Below are positions 61,612 to 64,000 of a stretch of 64,000 bases of DNA, piece after piece (position 1 is the stretch's first letter; the number at the start of each line of letters is the position of its first letter). The notes below the pieces were generated by a model. That model searched no databases and was not told where the DNA came from. It saw nothing but the letters and a program-made list of their open reading frames with translations. The translations under genes and the position numbers were made by a program. The DNA lies in the NCBI RefSeq assembly GCF_002020355.1, contig NZ_MPZV01000002.1, positions 372,001 to 436,000 on the forward strand. The letters run 5' to 3'. The stretch comes from Thioclava sediminum. GTDB taxonomy: Bacteria > Pseudomonadota > Alphaproteobacteria > Rhodobacterales > Rhodobacteraceae.

Positions 61612-63903
61612 TCAGATCGGGTTATCCATCCGCAGCGTGACCTGCAGCCGACCCTTCGCCGCCTCCGGCCAGTTCACCGTGATCTGGTTCTTGGCCGCGC
61701 CCTGCTCCACCGCGACATAGGGCATCGCGTCGATCCGCGCCCCCGAGCCGTCGCGAACCATGCCCTCGGCGATCAGGCTCTGCACGTTGCGCGCCCAGCC
61801 CCCGAAGGGCAGATACTCGCTCGCATCCACCGTCCAGACCGATTGCGCCGTGGACTGGTTCACCTCGACCATCACCGGGTTCTGCGAGATGTCGTTGATC
61901 GCGTTGAACATATTCGCCTCGAACACCACGTTGCGCACCCGCGAGCGGTCGATATCCGCGAAACTCGTGTCGATCTTCTCGATCCGGTCGACACTGCCGT
62001 TGAGCGATTTGAACACGTTATTCGTCACGCTCAGACCCTGAATGAAATGCCCCGGCCCATAGGGCTTGATCGACAGCCACGTGAACCACGGCGCGACATT
62101 GATGCACACGCAGGTATTGCCCGTCACCGTCAGCCCGCCAAAGCTGTATTCACTCGCGAAATCCGGCTCGGCGTCATGCTCGTTGGTCCACTCGATCACC
62201 GAGTTGTCGATGTAATTGCCGGTCACCGCCGACTGCACATTGGTCTGGGTAAAGACCAGCCCCGCCACGCGCACGCCGTTGCTTTCCTCATCGCCCTGAA
62301 ACCAGTGATTGCCGACGATCAGATGCCCGGAGCCATTCAGCACGAAACTCGTCCCGAAGCGTACGAAGCGCGAGTCGCGGATCTTGCTGTCGTTGGCATT
62401 AACGTTGAGCACCATCGACTTGCGGTCCTGCGCGGGCACCAGCATCTCGTCGGACAGGAACTGACAGCCATCGATCAGGAGATCCTGACACCCCCGCCCG
62501 ATCGAAGTGATCGCGCGATCCTTGGGCCGCACCACATAGCTGTCGCGGATCTGGAACATCTGCCCGTCAGGCGCCAGCATGATGCAGCTCGCCGCGCCGT
62601 TGCAGAGGAATTCCACATTGGCGATGTTGAACCGGTCGAGCTTCTCCATCCCCGAGAAATCCAGCACATATTGGTGGCGCGTGAACGTGTAGGTCCGCGT
62701 GCCCGACCCGCCATAAAGCGGCTGCGAAAGATACAGTGTCTGCGCGCCGACATTCTTCGACTTCACATAGACCTCGCGCCCGACCCCGGTGCCGGTGATC
62801 CGCGCACCAACCGGGATATTCGCGATATTCGCGACCGAGGTCAGCTGCATCGACTGGCTCACCGAATAGCTCGCCTGCGACGTCACCACCTCATCGTCCC
62901 AAGCAGAGCCCGCGATCACGTTGATCTGCCCGTTCTGCAGAACCCGGCGGTTGGAAAAGCTCGTAAGGTCCGGCGCGATCTCCTCGATGCGGATCGGCTC
63001 GGTCACCTCGACGCGGCGCCCTTTCAGGTCCAGCACGTTGTGATCGGTATAGCCGAACAGCGCCTGCAGCGCTTTCTTGAAGCCCGCCAACTCATCGCCG
63101 AACGCCGCCGCATAGGTCGGAAAGTCGAAGGACGACATCAGCGCCAGTTTCGCTGCGACCGGCATCACCAGCGTGCCCACGAATTCGACCGGCGACGAGA
63201 TCGAAATCGTGCTGCCCAGGTAATAAACGCCCTCCGAGACGAAAACCTTGCGCCCGTTCGCCGCCTGATCGGCCGCGTTGAACGCCGCGACATTGTCGGT
63301 CGTCCCGTCGCCCACCGCGCCGTAATCGCGCACATCCACCCAGCCCATCAGGTCACGCAGGAAAGCCTCGGTCACGTCCTCGATCTCGATATCGTCGATG
63401 CGTACCACGCCACCATTCGCGCCGGTCAGGTCCAGCCCGAAATGCCCATAGACCGCATCCAGCCCCCACGGCATATCGACACCGTCGCGCGAGCCGGTCC
63501 CGACGATCGCCGACACTTCGACCACCGCGCCATAGCTTTGCAGCGCGACTGTCGGGCCGACCTCGACCACGCCGCTCACATGGCTGCCTGATCCCGTCAC
63601 CGCATAGCCCGCGACACGCACCTCCGGCAGGTTGCCGCTGACCGCCTTCACCCGCGCCCGGATGCGCAGGTAAGTCCCGGGCAGGATCGGCGTGTCTCCC
63701 ATGTAGCGCAGTTTCTGCACGGTCTGCGTCTTGAGCATCTCCAGACAGCCGCCGAAATCCGCATCCGCCGGAACCAGCACGGCATTGCCCGTGCTCTCAT
63801 AGGTCGTGGAGCCCGGCGTGCCATCCTCGCTCGACCATTGATCCAGCCCTTCGGCGAATGCGGGCGGGGTCAGCACCAGCCCTTCGGTAATCGCGACGTT
63901 CAT
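61612..63903 (-). CDS. pectate-lyase-superfamily (right-handed beta-helix) protein
   Basis: A 763-aa protein without a signal peptide. Residues 1-185 look like a beta-sandwich carbohydrate-binding-type domain (GTYLRIRARVKAVSG; VVRIDDIEIEDV). Residues 189 onward carry the Pectate_lyase_3 entry motif VDVRDYGAVGDGTTDNVAAF and FVSEGVYYLG, followed by a long run of beta-helix coils. The catalytic residues cannot be assigned. This architecture is used by polysaccharide lyases, phage tailspikes and EPS-processing enzymes; no phage structural genes are visible. ATG 63903 with AAGAGGATT upstream is the start. Confidence 0.75.
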   Translation of the reverse strand: MNVAITEGLVLTPPAFAEGLDQWSSEDGTPGSTTYESTGNAVLVPADADFGGCLEMLKTQTVQKLRYMGDTPILPGTYLRIRARVKAVSGNLPEVRVAGYAVTGSGSHVSGVVEVGPTVALQSYGAVVEVSAIVGTGSRDGVDMPWGLDAVYGHFGLDLTGANGGVVRIDDIEIEDVTEAFLRDLMGWVDVRDYGAVGDGTTDNVAAFNAADQAANGRKVFVSEGVYYLGSTISISSPVEFVGTLVMPVAAKLALMSSFDFPTYAAAFGDELAGFKKALQALFGYTDHNVLDLKGRRVEVTEPIRIEEIAPDLTSFSNRRVLQNGQINVIAGSAWDDEVVTSQASYSVSQSMQLTSVANIANIPVGARITGTGVGREVYVKSKNVGAQTLYLSQPLYGGSGTRTYTFTRHQYVLDFSGMEKLDRFNIANVEFLCNGAASCIMLAPDGQMFQIRDSYVVRPKDRAITSIGRGCQDLLIDGCQFLSDEMLVPAQDRKSMVLNVNANDSKIRDSRFVRFGTSFVLNGSGHLIVGNHWFQGDEESNGVRVAGLVFTQTNVQSAVTGNYIDNSVIEWTNEHDAEPDFASEYSFGGLTVTGNTCVCINVAPWFTWLSIKPYGPGHFIQGLSVTNNVFKSLNGSVDRIEKIDTSFADIDRSRVRNVVFEANMFNAINDISQNPVMVEVNQSTAQSVWTVDASEYLPFGGWARNVQSLIAEGMVRDGSGARIDAMPYVAVEQGAAKNQITVNWPEAAKGRLQVTLRMDNPI

Positions 63904-64000
63904 CTGCAATCCTCTTGTCCATGTTCCCACCCGCGCGCCCCTTGCCATGCCAATTGCGCGCCGGGACCGACCGAAAGCGCCCGCGCTTCGGCCCGAACAA
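63904..64000. other. window edge, no gene supported
   Basis: The last 97 bases are upstream of the beta-helix gene. A leftward open frame runs through them but overlaps the beta-helix gene in another frame and shows no similarity to anything I recognise. Confidence 0.4.

Noticed and set aside
61612-63903. Prophage or gene transfer agent remnant
   Set aside because: Only one tailspike-like beta-helix protein is visible, with no integrase, capsid, portal, tail or lysis genes. Sequence beyond the window would be needed.
1-64000. CRISPR arrays, rRNA operons, insertion sequences, replication origin
   Set aside because: No regularly spaced direct repeats, no rRNA-like sequence, no transposase frame and no DnaA-box cluster were seen while reading the window.

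Overview
The window is a GC-rich chromosomal segment from an alphaproteobacterium, most likely a member of the Rhodobacteraceae. This is judged from gene content and order: an Anbu peptidase cluster, a carD-fdxA-S4-SUV3 helicase run, a glnD-murJ-rhomboid-trpS run, a VC_2705-type acetate symporter locus, hemP, and CCCGGGATATTTC intergenic palindromes that I recall as common in that family. Genus cannot be fixed by eye. There is no rRNA, CRISPR array, insertion sequence or convincing prophage.

Layout. 1-8.8 kb: a truncated HSL-type hydrolase, gshB, yraN and rsmI (minus), then divergently an LpoA-like lipoprotein, glnD and murJ. 8.8-16.2 kb: a 135-bp foldback repeat, a rhomboid-like protein lacking catalytic residues, trpS, a three-gene gamma-glutamyl-polyamine-type operon (amidotransferase, glutamine-synthetase-like ligase, FAD oxidase), a solitary DegT aminotransferase and a CoA-binding protein. 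16.2-26.4 kb: rlmB with a structured 3' tail, tRNA-Tyr, a GT-A-like protein, metY, a large acidic PilM/PilP-like membrane protein, a KefC-type antiporter and carD. 26.7-32.2 kb: ferredoxin, S4 protein, SUV3-like helicase, TPR protein, SCP2 protein and a lysophospholipase-like hydrolase.

32.2-36.2 kb holds the four-gene Anbu cluster (circularly permuted ATP-grasp, alpha-E, transglutaminase-like protein, Anbu peptidase). Its biological product is still poorly understood. Divergent from it is oligoendopeptidase F. 38-46.5 kb: a degenerate Hint-domain protein, a tiny basic protein, pgeF-midA-lgt, ubiK, a second inverted copy of the 135-bp repeat, phoH, a small secreted protein and miaB. 46.6-50.7 kb: a conserved-looking unknown, a 55-aa protein coupled to hemP, tRNA-Gly, an SRAP (YedK/HMCES) protein, a DUF952 protein, pyrD and arsC.

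50.9-60.6 kb is a single-strand acetate locus: acs, adk, small and large symporter subunits, a cNMP/CBS/DUF294 nucleotidyltransferase, a membrane protein, a stand-alone receiver, and a membrane sensor-like protein fused to an intact DnaQ-family exonuclease. Its kinase part looks inactive. With the Anbu cluster, this is the best candidate for an undescribed signalling or processing system. The right edge has a HugZ/PNPOx-fold protein and a pectate-lyase-superfamily beta-helix protein.

All calls come from reading the sequence and recognising families; no database search was run. Starts were chosen from ribosome-binding sites and family conservation.
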